The position numbers were made by a program, and so were the translations under genes. A DNA stretch of 64,000 nt from CAWDNM01 sp964521195. GTDB lineage: Bacteria; Actinomycetota; Coriobacteriia; Anaerosomatales; JAAXUF01. The notes under the pieces are model-generated. The model was given only the letters and a program-made list of their open reading frames with translations, ran no database searches and was not told the origin of the DNA. Location of the stretch: assembly GCA_964521195.1 (NCBI GenBank), contig CAZFRE010000003.1:62001-126000 (forward strand), given 5' to 3'. How positions within the stretch are numbered: the stretch's first letter is position 1; every line of letters begins with the position of its first letter. This document shows positions 25,136-34,319 of this stretch, piece by piece.

Positions 25136-26485
25136 TTGTTCGATCGCATTCTTATCGCCAACCGTGGCGAAGTAGCGCTGCGCGTCATCCGGGCCGCCAA
25201 GGAGATGGGCATCGAGACCGTCGCGGTCTACTCCGAGGCGGATCGCGATTCCCTGCACGCCAGGATGGCCGACCGCGCCGTGTGTATCGGTCCAGCTCCC
25301 TCGGCGCAGTCGTACCTCAGCATGCCCAACATCATCGCCGCGGCGCTACAGACCGGAGCCCAGGCGATCCACCCCGGGTACGGCTTCCTCGCCGAGAACT
25401 CCGCCTTCGCGCGCGCGTGCGCGGACTCGGGTCTCGTGTTCATCGGCCCGTCGCCGGACGCGATCGACCGCATGGGCGACAAGTCGGTGGCGCGTGAGAC
25501 GATGATGGCTGCAGGCGTGCCCACCGTCCCCGGCTCCGACGGCGCGGTCGAGAGCTACGAGGAAGCCCTGCGCTTCGCCGAGCAGGTCGGGTTCCCCGTG
25601 CTCATCAAGGCGAGTGCGGGTGGCGGCGGCAAAGGCATGCGCGTGGCCAAGTCCGCCGACGAGCTGCACGCCAATCTCACGGCGGCCAAGACCGAGGCTG
25701 CCGCAGCGTTCGGCAACGACACGGTCTACATCGAGAAGTACCTGCTGCGTCCGCGCCACGTCGAGATGCAGATCCTCGCCGACTCCCACGGCAACGCCGT
25801 CCATCTCTACGAGCGCGACTGCTCGATCCAGCGTCGCCACCAGAAGCTCGTCGAAGAGGCGCCGAGCCCGGCCGTCACGCCGGAACTGCGTGCTGCGATG
25901 GGCGAGGCGGCGATGAAGGCCGTGCAAGCGGTCGGCTACCAGAACGCGGGCACGATCGAGTTCCTGCTCGACACCGACGGCCGGTTCTACTTCATGGAGA
26001 TGAACACGCGTGTTCAGGTCGAACACCCCATCTCCGAGCAGATCACCGGCGTGGACATCATCAAGGAGCAGATCCGCATCGCTTCAGGTGAGCCGATGCG
26101 CCACACGACGCAGGACAAGATCGAGTGTCGCGGACATGCGATCGAGTTTCGTATCAACGCCGAGGATCCCGCGCACAACTTCCGTCCGCACCCCGGCACC
26201 ATCTCCGTGTTCAACCCGCCGGGCGGCCTGGGTGTTCGCGTCGACTCGCACGTGTACTCGGGGTACTCGGTGCCACCCAACTACGACTCACTGCTCGGCA
26301 AGCTGATCGTGTGGGGCGAGACGCGCGACGAGGCGGTGGCGCGAGCCCGCAGGGCGCTCGACGAGTTCATCGTCGTGGGGATTCCGACCACCGTCCCGTT
26401 CCATCAGGCGGTCGTCGAGAATGCGGCCTTCCAGAGCGGCGAAGTCTATACTGACTTCGTCGAGACCGAGATGAGCGGCTTCTAG
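25136..26485 (+). CDS. accC: Biotin carboxylase
   Basis: 449 aa. ATP-dependent carboxylation of the biotin carrier. Opens FDRILIANRGEVALRVIRAAKE, then the ATP-grasp segments SAGGGGKGMRV, the lid, YLLRPRHVEMQ, and the metal/bicarbonate site MEMNTRVQVEHPISEQITG, ending in the biotin carboxylase C-terminal domain (INAEDP). The TTG start is supported by CGGAGG (25125-25130). It lies 20 nt after the carboxyltransferase-AccB gene and probably serves both that fusion and, if free AccB is made, acetyl-CoA carboxylase. accA and accD are not in the window. Confidence 0.96.
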   Translation: MFDRILIANRGEVALRVIRAAKEMGIETVAVYSEADRDSLHARMADRAVCIGPAPSAQSYLSMPNIIAAALQTGAQAIHPGYGFLAENSAFARACADSGLVFIGPSPDAIDRMGDKSVARETMMAAGVPTVPGSDGAVESYEEALRFAEQVGFPVLIKASAGGGGKGMRVAKSADELHANLTAAKTEAAAAFGNDTVYIEKYLLRPRHVEMQILADSHGNAVHLYERDCSIQRRHQKLVEEAPSPAVTPELRAAMGEAAMKAVQAVGYQNAGTIEFLLDTDGRFYFMEMNTRVQVEHPISEQITGVDIIKEQIRIASGEPMRHTTQDKIECRGHAIEFRINAEDPAHNFRPHPGTISVFNPPGGLGVRVDSHVYSGYSVPPNYDSLLGKLIVWGETRDEAVARARRALDEFIVVGIPTTVPFHQAVVENAAFQSGEVYTDFVETEMSGF

Positions 26486-26514
26486 CTGCGAGCCGCAAAG
26501 GAGAGCGACGCACT

Positions 26515-26868
26515 ATGTCTGACGAACTTCGCCTCGAGGGTCTGGGTGTTGCACCCGGAGTGCTCGATACCATCGTGACCGTCGCCGCCGAGGGCGTGGA
26601 GGGTGTCGCGGCCGTCGGCGCGTCCGGGCTGGCCGGACTCGTCCAGAAGGGCGCTCTGACCAAGGGCGCCTCTCGTGCGGTCGATGTCTGCGTGGCCGAG
26701 GACGGCGCGCTGAGCGCCACCATCCACCTGCAGGTCCTCTACGGCCACAAGCTCAAGGACGTCGCGAACAGCGTGCAGGCCGCGGTCGCAGATGCGGTGT
26801 CCAGTCAGGTTGGCGTCGACGTTGCGGCGGTCGACGTCTACGTCGACGGCATCGTCTTCGCCGAGTAG
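26515..26868 (+). CDS. Asp23/Gls24-family envelope stress protein
   Basis: 117 aa. The core reads GVLDTIVTVAAEGVEGVAAVG ... VDVCVAEDGALSATIHLQVLYGHKLKDVANSVQAAVADAVSSQVGVDVAAVDVYVDGI, the Asp23 pattern. Such proteins are small and cytosolic, sometimes tethered to the membrane by AmaP-like partners, and their molecular role is poorly known. The position between accC and nusB is common in Gram-positive genomes (yqhY in Bacillus), where it has been linked to acetyl-CoA carboxylase. No membrane segment is present. Confidence 0.9.
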   Translation: MSDELRLEGLGVAPGVLDTIVTVAAEGVEGVAAVGASGLAGLVQKGALTKGASRAVDVCVAEDGALSATIHLQVLYGHKLKDVANSVQAAVADAVSSQVGVDVAAVDVYVDGIVFAE

Positions 26869-26875
26869 GGCGCCG

Positions 26876-27307
26876 ATGCTTGAGCGCAGCAGGGCACGCC
26901 GCCAGGCGATGCAGATCCTCTACCAGCGAGACATCACCGGCGAGAGTGTCGGAGCCATTCTCGGGACATCCTCATACTCTGTCGAGGACGGCGTCCCCGA
27001 TGACTACTGTCGATCGCTCGTTCGCGGCGTGGAGTCGAACCTGCCAGAGGTGGACGAGATGATCGGAGCGGTCTCCGAGAACTGGTCGGTGTCGCGTATG
27101 CCGCTCGTCGATCGCAACATCCTGCGGCTCGCGACGTACGAGGTCCTCTTCGAGGACGACGTGCCGCCGAGCGTGGCCATCAACGAGGCTGTCGAACTGG
27201 CCAAGGTATTCGGCGGCGAGGACTCCTCCAAGTTCGTGAACGGGGTTCTCGGCAAGATCGCGGAGCGACACGCGGCCGACAGCGAGAAGGAGCCGGCACA
27301 TGACTGA
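26876..27307 (+). CDS. nusB: Transcription antitermination factor NusB
   Basis: 143 aa. All-helical RNA-binding protein that joins NusE on boxA of rRNA leaders. Seen: RSRARRQAMQILYQRDITGE, SRMPLVDRNILRLATYEVLF, and PPSVAINEAVELAKVFGGEDSSKFVNGVLGKI. The ATG at 26876 lies 7 nt after the preceding stop and starts the normal NusB N-terminus; the upstream frame overlaps the Asp23 gene. It overlaps xseB by 8 nt. Confidence 0.95.
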   Translation: MLERSRARRQAMQILYQRDITGESVGAILGTSSYSVEDGVPDDYCRSLVRGVESNLPEVDEMIGAVSENWSVSRMPLVDRNILRLATYEVLFEDDVPPSVAINEAVELAKVFGGEDSSKFVNGVLGKIAERHAADSEKEPAHD

Positions 27308-27749
27308 CGAGTCGTACAGCTTCTCGACCGCGCGCGTGCGGCTGGAGGAGATCGTCTCGCAGGTGCGCAAGAAGGACACCTCGCTGGAGAAGAGTCTCGA
27401 CCTCCTGGAGGAGGGCGTCCGCCTCGCCAACGCCTGCACCGAGCTGATCGACCACGCCGACTGGACCGTTGGCGGCGTCGGTGAGGCGGAAGGTGACGCC
27501 GCGACCTCAGAGGGTGCCGCCGATGTAACGGCGGAAGGTGGCGAAGCGGCGGATGGCTCGCACGTTGCTGCCGAGTCCGCTGAGCCGGAGGCGCGGGATG
27601 CCGCAGCCGGCGACCCGGCGGAAGCCGATGCGGCCGTCGAGGCGGACGCCGAGTTCGCTTCCGACGACGACGCGTTCGGCGACGCTGCGGATGAAGCCTG
27701 GGCCGACGACACGCCCGAGTTTCGCGACGACGAGGGCGTCGAGGCGTAG
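27300..27749 (+). CDS. xseB: Exodeoxyribonuclease VII small subunit with long acidic tail
   Basis: 149 aa. Residues 1-~60 are the XseB domain (YSFSTARVRLEEIVSQVR ... SLEKSLDLLEEGVRLANAC), a helical hairpin that coats the XseA subunit. Typical XseB ends near residue 70-80; here ~85 more residues form an Ala/Glu/Asp/Gly-rich acidic tail. The large subunit gene xseA, usually just upstream, is missing from the window. The tail may be a solubility or interaction segment; no function is claimed. The start overlaps the end of nusB. Confidence 0.85.
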   Translation: MTDESYSFSTARVRLEEIVSQVRKKDTSLEKSLDLLEEGVRLANACTELIDHADWTVGGVGEAEGDAATSEGAADVTAEGGEAADGSHVAAESAEPEARDAAAGDPAEADAAVEADAEFASDDDAFGDAADEAWADDTPEFRDDEGVEA

Positions 27750-27779
27750 CCCGACCCGCCCGGGGAAGGCCCGTCGGAT

Positions 27780-27809
27780 TTGTCCGCTCCGACACGGGCG
27801 AAGTATGCT
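27780..27809 (+). promoter_or_regulatory. Promoter candidate for dxs
   Basis: TTGTCC (27780-27785), 18-nt spacer, TATGCT (27804-27809), 44 nt before the dxs start, in the longest gap of this gene string. Confidence 0.4.
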
Positions 27810-27853
27810 CGACACTGCGGCGACCCGGTTCGGTCGCGCTACTGAGGGAAGAG

Positions 27854-29815
27854 ATGGGACTCGTGCCCGAACGGATCTTGGACTCGATACAGGCGCCGTG
27901 CGACATCAAGGGCCTCAGCCAGGCCCAGCTCGCGCAACTCGCCGAGGAGATCCGCACGGAGCTCGTGACCACGGTCTCGAAGACCGGCGGTCACCTCGCA
28001 CCCAACCTCGGAGCGGTCGAGCTCACGCTTGGCATCCACCGCGCGCTCGACTGCCCGCGCGATCGCATCATCTTCGATGTCGGGCACCAGTCCTACGTGC
28101 ACAAGCTGCTCACCGGTCGGCTCGAGCGCTTCTCGACGCTGCGCCAGTACGGCGGCGTCTGCGGGTTCCCGAAGCGAAGCGAGAGCCCCTACGATGCCTT
28201 CGACACAGGGCACGCGTCGGACTCACTTTCGGTGGCGCTCGGACTCGCCCGCGCGCGTCGCGCGCAGGGCGGTGACGAGACGGTGCTCGTGGTGATCGGC
28301 GACGGTTCGATGACCGGCGGCATGGCGTTCGAAGCACTCAATCACATCGGCCATCTCGGCACGCCGCTCGTGATCGTCCTCAACGACAACGAGATGTCGA
28401 TCTCCGAGAACGTCGGCGCGCTTGCGAGCTACTTGGCGCGCGTGCGACTCGACCCCCGGTACAACCGGCTGCGCGACGATGTCGAGAGCAAGCTCGCGAC
28501 CAACCCCCTCGGCAAGGCCATGGTGGAGTTCGGCGAAGCGGTGAAAGGCTCCTTCAAGCAGCTCGTGGTGCCGGGCATGCTCTTCGAGGAACTCGGTCTG
28601 AAGTACGTCGGCCCGATAGACGGTCACGACGTGCAGCAGGTGCAGGAAGCGGTCGAGCGCGCGAAGACCTCCGATGGCCCGGTCATCATCCATGCGGTCA
28701 CGCGCAAGGGTGCCGGCTACGTGCATGCCGAGGACTCGCCCGACGCCTTCCACGGCATCGCACCGTTCTCCATCGAGACCGGCAAGGCCTACAGCAAGTC
28801 GGATGCGCCGATCAGCTTCACCGAGGCGTTCTCGCGATCGCTCGTAGCGGAGGCTGAGAAGAACGAGCGGATCGTCGCCATCACGGCGGCGATGCCGTCG
28901 GGCACCGGCCTCGACCGGTTCGCCGACGCATTCCCCGATCGCTTCTACGATGTCGGCATCGCCGAGGAGCATGCGGTCGGGATGGCGGCGGGACTCGCGC
29001 TGGGTGGGATGCTGCCCGTCGTCGCGGTGTACTCGACGTTCGCGCAGCGAGCATACGACCAGATGATCGTGGACGTCGCGCTGCAGAACCTGCACGTGGT
29101 GTTCTGCCTCGACCGCGCAGGGCTGGTGGGCGAGGACGGACCGACCCACCACGGGGTGTTCGACCTGACGTACCTGCGTTCGATACCCAACCTGATGGTG
29201 CTCGCCCCGGTCGATGAGGCCGAACTCGCCGAGGCGCTGCACACGGCCCTCAACGCCGACGGGCCGGTCGCGATCCGCTATCCTCGCGGCGCGGGCCGTG
29301 GCGTCGATCTGCCCGAGGAGCCCGTCACGTGGGACGCGGGGCGCGCGCAGGTGCGCTGTACCGGAAGTGACGTCGCGATTCTGGCGGTGGGTCGCATGGT
29401 GACCACCGCCGAGGAGACCGAACAGCTGCTGGCCGAGCAGGGTGTCTCGGCGAGCGTCGTCAACGCCCGCTGGGTCAAGCCACTCGACTACGAGACGGTC
29501 TCGTGGGCCGCCTCGAACCACCGCCTGGTCGTTACCGTCGAGGAGAACACGGGCATGGGTGGGTTCGGCGCCGCGGTATGCGAGGCGCTCGCGGACCTGG
29601 ACCTGCAGGTTCCCGTCTTGCGCCTCGCGGTGCCCGACTGCTTCGTGACGCACGGAGCGATGAACAAGCTGCTGGCTGATATCGGACTGACCCCCGACGG
29701 CGTGGCCGCCGCGATTCTCGGCAGGCTCGAGGGCGTCGCCGCGGCAGGTCCGTCGGCCTCGCGTGCGGAGGGGGACGCTCGTGACGCGACGCCGCATCGA
29801 CGCAGCACTGGTTGA
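27854..29815 (+). CDS. dxs: 1-deoxy-D-xylulose-5-phosphate synthase
   Basis: 653 aa. Thiamine-diphosphate enzyme that joins pyruvate and glyceraldehyde 3-phosphate, first step of the MEP isoprenoid route. Seen: GGHLAPNLGAVELT, the ThDP/Mg site VVIGDGSMTGGMAFEALN ... LNDNEMSIS, YSTFAQRAYDQMIVDVALQ, HHGVFDLTYLR and the transketolase C-terminal domain. The 35-nt overlap with tlyA suggests coupled expression. Isoprenoid supply here would feed undecaprenyl phosphate for the wall genes elsewhere in the window. Confidence 0.97.
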   Translation: MGLVPERILDSIQAPCDIKGLSQAQLAQLAEEIRTELVTTVSKTGGHLAPNLGAVELTLGIHRALDCPRDRIIFDVGHQSYVHKLLTGRLERFSTLRQYGGVCGFPKRSESPYDAFDTGHASDSLSVALGLARARRAQGGDETVLVVIGDGSMTGGMAFEALNHIGHLGTPLVIVLNDNEMSISENVGALASYLARVRLDPRYNRLRDDVESKLATNPLGKAMVEFGEAVKGSFKQLVVPGMLFEELGLKYVGPIDGHDVQQVQEAVERAKTSDGPVIIHAVTRKGAGYVHAEDSPDAFHGIAPFSIETGKAYSKSDAPISFTEAFSRSLVAEAEKNERIVAITAAMPSGTGLDRFADAFPDRFYDVGIAEEHAVGMAAGLALGGMLPVVAVYSTFAQRAYDQMIVDVALQNLHVVFCLDRAGLVGEDGPTHHGVFDLTYLRSIPNLMVLAPVDEAELAEALHTALNADGPVAIRYPRGAGRGVDLPEEPVTWDAGRAQVRCTGSDVAILAVGRMVTTAEETEQLLAEQGVSASVVNARWVKPLDYETVSWAASNHRLVVTVEENTGMGGFGAAVCEALADLDLQVPVLRLAVPDCFVTHGAMNKLLADIGLTPDGVAAAILGRLEGVAAAGPSASRAEGDARDATPHRRSTG

Positions 29816-30575
29816 TCTGGGGTACTTCCCCTCGCGCGAGCGGGCACGTGCCGCTGTTCTCGCAGGCGAGGTGCGGGTGGGCGGCGAGGTGGTCACGAAG
29901 GCCGGGCACTCCGTGGCCGACGACGCCCTGATCGAAGTCGCCGAGAAGCAGCGGTTCGTGTCGCGCGGTGGCGAGAAACTCAACGGCGCGCTCGACGCGT
30001 TCGGTGTCGACGTCAGCGGCGTGCGCGCCATCGACGTCGGGGCATCGACCGGCGGGTTCACGGACTGCCTCCTCCAGCGTGGAGCGGTACACGTCGTGGC
30101 GATGGATGTCGGCTACGGTCAGCTGGCGTGGTCGCTACGCACCGACCCGCGCGTCACCGTGTTCGAGCGACTCAACATCCGGGCAGCCGACCCGGACGCG
30201 CTCGGTGCGCCCTTCGACCTCGTCGTCATCGACGTCTCGTTCATCTCGCTTCGAGTCGTGTTGCCGCATCTGCTGCCGTTGCTCGGACCTGAGGCCAGCC
30301 TCATCGCGCTGGTCAAACCCCAGTTTGAGGCCGGTAAGGGACGTGTGGGAAAACGGGGCGTGGTCAGGGATCCGAGCGTGCACGAAGAGGTGATCCGGGG
30401 TGCGGCGGAGGCGGCGACCGATGCGGACCTGGTTGTCCGAGGCCTGACGTACTCGCCCATCAAGGGCCCTGAGGGTAACATCGAATTCTGGATGTGGGCG
30501 GCGCGAACGGGAGAGCCGACCGACATGACGCCGGAGCGCATCGTCGCGTCGGCGCACGAGAACCTGGGAGGATAG
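29781..30575 (+). CDS. tlyA: TlyA-family rRNA 2'-O-methyltransferase
   Basis: 264 aa. N-terminal S4 RNA-binding domain (residues 1-~60, RRRIDAALVDLGYFPSRERARAAVLAGEVRV), then an FtsJ-like Rossmann methyltransferase: AIDVGASTGGFTDCLLQRGA SAM site, VIDVSFISL, and LVKPQFEAGKG. The family methylates ribose in 16S and 23S rRNA; loss gives capreomycin resistance in mycobacteria. The GTG at 29781 follows GGAGGGGG (29767-29774) and gives the usual MTRRRID start; a GTG 18 nt earlier is a possible alternative. Followed by nadK after 3 nt. Confidence 0.94.
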   Translation: MTRRRIDAALVDLGYFPSRERARAAVLAGEVRVGGEVVTKAGHSVADDALIEVAEKQRFVSRGGEKLNGALDAFGVDVSGVRAIDVGASTGGFTDCLLQRGAVHVVAMDVGYGQLAWSLRTDPRVTVFERLNIRAADPDALGAPFDLVVIDVSFISLRVVLPHLLPLLGPEASLIALVKPQFEAGKGRVGKRGVVRDPSVHEEVIRGAAEAATDADLVVRGLTYSPIKGPEGNIEFWMWAARTGEPTDMTPERIVASAHENLGG

Positions 30576-30578
30576 CAG

Positions 30579-31427
30579 GTGCGCGTTCTGCTCGTACCGA
30601 ATACGCTCAACCCCGCCGCGGTGAACGCGACCGTCGAGCTCGCGACCTGGCTCGGGGGTCAGGGCTTCGAACCGGTACTTTCGGGCGATGACGCTGCGGG
30701 CGTCGGACTCGCCGACTACGGCGTCGCACCCTCGGATATCGGCGAGCCGCTGCTCGTGGTTGCCTTGGGCGGCGACGGCACCATCCTGAAGGCAGTGCAT
30801 CTGCTCGGCGAACTCGAAGTGCCGGTGCTCGGCGTGAAGTTCGGCAGGCTCGGCTTCCTCTCCGGCGCGTCCGCTGGCTCGATGCGTGAGGCGGTCGGTA
30901 CCGCACTCGCGGGCGAGGCCCACATCGAGCGACGGGCGACGCTACGCGCCGAGGTCGTGATGGACGGGCGCGAGGTGGGGTCGTATCGGGCGCTCAACGA
31001 GGTGGTCGTCACGCGTGGGGCGTCCGCGCGCGTGATCGCGCTGGAGCTCGCGATCGACGATCACAGGATCGCGCGATTGCGCGCAGACGGCATGATCGTG
31101 GCGACCGCGACCGGATCGACCGCGTACGCCCTCTCCGCCGGCGGGCCGATCGTGGCCCCCGGCTTCGGCGGGATGGTCGTGGTCCCGGTTGCGGCACACA
31201 CGCTCAACGCCCGACCGCTCGTGACCGACGCCCATGAGGTCATCGAGATCACGCTGCCCGATCCTACGCGCCGTGACGCGTGCATCATCGTCGACGGAGA
31301 GCTGATGCCGTGTCGCCGCTCGATCGACAGCGTGACCGTCACGCGCGGCACCCACGATGTCCTCCTGGTCAAGCTCGACGGGCGGCACTTCTACGACACC
31401 GTCGCCGGCGAGTTCTTCGGGGGCTGA
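30579..31427 (+). CDS. nadK: NAD kinase
   Basis: 282 aa. Phosphorylates NAD to NADP. Diacylglycerol-kinase fold with VVALGGDGTILKAV (GGDGT motif), the ALNEVVVTR NE motif, the glycine-rich RADGMIVATATGSTAYALSAGG, and PVAAHTLNARPLV. Length is normal. GTG start 3 nt after tlyA; the next start (recN) lies 1 nt after its stop, so tlyA-nadK-recN are one unit as in mycobacteria. Confidence 0.96.
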   Translation: MRVLLVPNTLNPAAVNATVELATWLGGQGFEPVLSGDDAAGVGLADYGVAPSDIGEPLLVVALGGDGTILKAVHLLGELEVPVLGVKFGRLGFLSGASAGSMREAVGTALAGEAHIERRATLRAEVVMDGREVGSYRALNEVVVTRGASARVIALELAIDDHRIARLRADGMIVATATGSTAYALSAGGPIVAPGFGGMVVVPVAAHTLNARPLVTDAHEVIEITLPDPTRRDACIIVDGELMPCRRSIDSVTVTRGTHDVLLVKLDGRHFYDTVAGEFFGG

Positions 31428-31428
31428 G

Positions 31429-33048
31429 GTGCTCGAGGAGCTCCACGTACGCGACCTAGCGCTCATCCGAGAGGCCCGGCTTGAGTTCGGGCCCGGGATG
31501 ACCGTACTCACGGGCGAGACCGGTGCGGGTAAGACCGCGCTTCTGGGCGCCTTGAAGTTGCTGCTCGGAGAGCGTGCCGATTCCGGCGCGGTGCGTTCCG
31601 GAGCGGCAGAGGCCTCGGTCCAGGGCAGGTTTCTGAGCGCAGGGGAGGAGCTCATCGCGAAGCGGCGAGTCAGCTCGGACGGTCGGAGCCGCTGCAGCCT
31701 GGATGATGAGATGGCGACCGTTGGCGCGCTCGCAGAACGTGTGGGTCCGCTCGTGGACCTCCACGGCCAGCACGAGCACCAAGCGTTGCTCGCGGCGGCA
31801 ACGCACGTCGGCTACCTCGACCGCAGGGCCGGATCGCCCGCGCACGCGGCGCTCGATGCCTACCGTGTGGCGCGTAGGGCGCATAGCGACGCCGTGGCCG
31901 CGCGCGATGCCTTGGCCGCCCGGCTCGCCGACGCGGCCCGCAACGAGGACTACCTGCGCTTCGTTGCCGAGGAGATAGGGCGTGTCGATCCGAGGCCGGG
32001 CGAAGACGACGAACTCGAAGCGCGACTGCCCGCGCTGCAGCACGGCGAGCGGCTTGCCGAGACGGCCGGCGAGGTCACCAGTCTCCTGCGCGGCGAAGGC
32101 GGCGGTCTTGACCGGCTCGCGGCCGCGGCTGCGGCGCTGCAGAAGGTATCGGGGATCGACCCCGCCCTCGACGAGCTCTCGGCGCGGCTGGCGGAAGCGA
32201 GTGCGCTCACCGATGACGTCTCGGTCGAGATGCGCTCGTACCGTGACCGCATCGAGCATGACCCGGCTGCCCTCGATGAGGTCCTGTCGCGGCTGTCGGC
32301 ACTGAGCGGGTTGAAGAAGAAGTACGGGCCGCGACTCGAGGACGTGCTGCGCACGTACGGCGAAGCCCGCGACGCGCTCGCATCGGGCGAAGCCGGTGAG
32401 GGGGCGCTCGACGCGGCCGATGCCGAGGTCGTGGCTGCGGAGTCGTCGCTCCGCCAGGCTGCGGACACACTCGCGGCCGTGCGCGAGGCGGCGGTGCCAG
32501 GGTTCGTCGAGGCGCTCTCGGCCGCGGTCGCGGAGCTCGCGATGGCGGGCACGCACTTCGAGGTATCGATCTCGGTGCTGCCGTTCGAATCCTGGACGGA
32601 GGACGGACCGCACCGCGTCGAGTTCCTGTACTCGCCCGCACCCACGCAACCAGCGCGACCCCTCGCGCGCATCGCGTCCGGCGGCGAGATCTCCCGAGTG
32701 ATGCTCGCGCTCAAGGGAGTGCTCGGCGAGGCTGACACCGTCGAGACCCTCGTGTTCGATGAGATCGATGCCGGTATCGGCGGGTCGACAGCGACGGCGG
32801 TCGGCCGGCGGCTTGCCGAGCTCGCCCGAGCACGTCAGGTCATCGTCGTGACGCACCTCGCGCAGGTCGCGGCGTTCGCCGACACGCAGCTTCTCGTGAA
32901 CAAGGAGATCGATGGCGGTGACGTGTCGACGTCCGTGACGCCCGTCGATGGCGAGGCGCGGGTCGCCGAGATCGCCAGGATGCTCTCGGGCAACGAGTCC
33001 GAGGCGAGCCTCGCGCACGCACGGGAGCTGCTCGCGGCGTCGGTCTAG
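31429..33048 (+). CDS. recN: DNA repair protein RecN
   Basis: 539 aa SMC-like ATPase for double-strand break repair. Walker A GETGAGKTA near residue 28, two coiled-coil arms (residues ~160-230 and ~300-370), ABC signature RIASGGEISRVMLALK, Walker B LVFDEIDAGIGG, and TGGXTATAVGRRL-type D-loop. The GTG at 31429 gives MLEELHVRDLALI, the normal start; the frame is open 24 codons upstream, inside nadK. The Shine-Dalgarno is weak, so coupling to nadK translation is likely. Confidence 0.96.
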   Translation: MLEELHVRDLALIREARLEFGPGMTVLTGETGAGKTALLGALKLLLGERADSGAVRSGAAEASVQGRFLSAGEELIAKRRVSSDGRSRCSLDDEMATVGALAERVGPLVDLHGQHEHQALLAAATHVGYLDRRAGSPAHAALDAYRVARRAHSDAVAARDALAARLADAARNEDYLRFVAEEIGRVDPRPGEDDELEARLPALQHGERLAETAGEVTSLLRGEGGGLDRLAAAAAALQKVSGIDPALDELSARLAEASALTDDVSVEMRSYRDRIEHDPAALDEVLSRLSALSGLKKKYGPRLEDVLRTYGEARDALASGEAGEGALDAADAEVVAAESSLRQAADTLAAVREAAVPGFVEALSAAVAELAMAGTHFEVSISVLPFESWTEDGPHRVEFLYSPAPTQPARPLARIASGGEISRVMLALKGVLGEADTVETLVFDEIDAGIGGSTATAVGRRLAELARARQVIVVTHLAQVAAFADTQLLVNKEIDGGDVSTSVTPVDGEARVAEIARMLSGNESEASLAHARELLAASV

Positions 33049-33094
33049 CCCGTCGACCGGGGTGCAGCGGTCGCCCGGCTGACACGCACGCGTG

Positions 33095-33103
33095 TGGTAG
33101 CAT
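33095..33103 (+). promoter_or_regulatory. Extended -10 element before steA
   Basis: TGG-TAGCAT (33095-33103) in the 126-nt gap after recN. No good -35 is seen. A short hairpin GCACCC/GGGTGC (33118-33135) lies in the leader. Confidence 0.35.
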
Positions 33104-33174
33104 CGCTCTTGCGGTCAGCACCCGGACGAGGGTGCGTCCCAGCGCTTCTCCGTTCCGCCCGACCCGGGAGTCGA

Positions 33175-34296
33175 ATGCGTCACCAGGGCATCGCTCGCCT
33201 CGACAAGCGGACCAAGGACCTGACCAAGCGCCTCGGTCCGGAGAACGTCGCCATCATCGACCACGTCGACATGGATCGCGTGAGCGCCGAGGGGCTCATC
33301 GAGACCGGGGTCGAGGTGGTCGTCAACGCTGCCCCGTCCATCTCCGGCGCGTACCCGAACGTCGGGCCGCTGTTGCTGACCCGCGCGGGCGTCACGCTGA
33401 TCGACGATGCGGGGCAGGCCGTCTTCGAGCAGATCCGTGAGGGTGACACCGTCGACGTCATCGGCGACGACGTGATGCTCGGCGGCAAGCTTGTGGCCCA
33501 CGGAACGCGACTGTCGACCCAGGATATCGAAGCCAAGATGGAGGCGGCGAAGGCAGGTCTCGGCGACCAGCTCGACCGGTTCGCGCGCAACACCATCGAG
33601 TATCTGGAGCGGGAGCAGTCACTCCTCACGGACGATATGTGGGTCCCTCAGACGCGCGTCTCGCTGCATGGGAGGCACGTGCTGGTGGTCGTCCGAGGCT
33701 ACGACTTCAAGGCCGATCTCACCGCTCTACGACCCTACATCCGTGAGATGCACCCGGTTCTCATCGGGGTGGACGGTGGTGCCGACGCGATCATGGAGGC
33801 GGGCTTCACCCCAGACATCATCGTGGGCGATATGGACTCGGTGAGCGACGCCGCGCTGCGCAGCGGTGCGCAGCTGATAGTGCACGCGTATGCGGACGGT
33901 CGGGCGCCTGGTATGGAACGGCTCGATTCGCTCGGGCTCGAGGGTGTCGCATGGCCGCTCGCCGCGACGAGCGAGGACCTTGCGCTGCTCCTGGGGTGGG
34001 AGTCGGGGGCCGACCTCATCGTCGCCGTGGGAACGCACGCCAACCTCGTCGAGTACCTCGACAAGGGCAGAAGAGGCATGGCATCGACGTTCTTGGTGCG
34101 CCTGAAGGTCGGGCCCAAACTCGTCGACGCCAAGGGCGTGAACAAGCTCTACCGTGCCTCGATCGGCCCCACGCAGCTTCTGCCGATCGTGCTGGCGGCC
34201 CTGGTGGTCGTCACCGCCGTCCTGCTCATCTCGCCGTTCGCTCGCTCGTATGTCGAGCTCGTCATCTTGCGCATTCAGACGTGGTTCGGGGCCTAG
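33175..34296 (+). CDS. steA: SteA-like cytokinetic protein (TPK-fold, membrane-anchored)
   Basis: 373 aa. An N-terminal domain (residues ~1-165) is followed by a thiamine-pyrophosphokinase-like fold: LIGVDGGADAIMEAGFTPDIIVGDMDSVSDAALRSG (given in part). A C-terminal membrane helix (LLPIVLAALVVVTAVLLI) is last. In Corynebacterium, SteA with SteB acts at the division septum and influences cell wall hydrolysis by RipA. Same order as Rv1697 after recN in mycobacteria. The ATG at 33175 follows GGGAG; the frame extends upstream but without a ribosome-binding site. It probably binds a nucleotide-like ligand; no kinase activity is claimed. Confidence 0.88.
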   Translation: MRHQGIARLDKRTKDLTKRLGPENVAIIDHVDMDRVSAEGLIETGVEVVVNAAPSISGAYPNVGPLLLTRAGVTLIDDAGQAVFEQIREGDTVDVIGDDVMLGGKLVAHGTRLSTQDIEAKMEAAKAGLGDQLDRFARNTIEYLEREQSLLTDDMWVPQTRVSLHGRHVLVVVRGYDFKADLTALRPYIREMHPVLIGVDGGADAIMEAGFTPDIIVGDMDSVSDAALRSGAQLIVHAYADGRAPGMERLDSLGLEGVAWPLAATSEDLALLLGWESGADLIVAVGTHANLVEYLDKGRRGMASTFLVRLKVGPKLVDAKGVNKLYRASIGPTQLLPIVLAALVVVTAVLLISPFARSYVELVILRIQTWFGA

Positions 34297-34319
34297 TGCC
34301 GCTCACTGAGGAGTGACCC

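Noticed and set aside
28223..30061. Very long open frame on the minus strand opposite dxs and tlyA
   Set aside because: Shadow of a GC-rich gene; composition is Arg/His/Val-rich with no family pattern, and dxs motifs on the plus strand are complete.
31456..33018. 520-codon minus-strand frame opposite recN
   Set aside because: Antisense shadow; RecN Walker A, signature and Walker B are intact on the plus strand.
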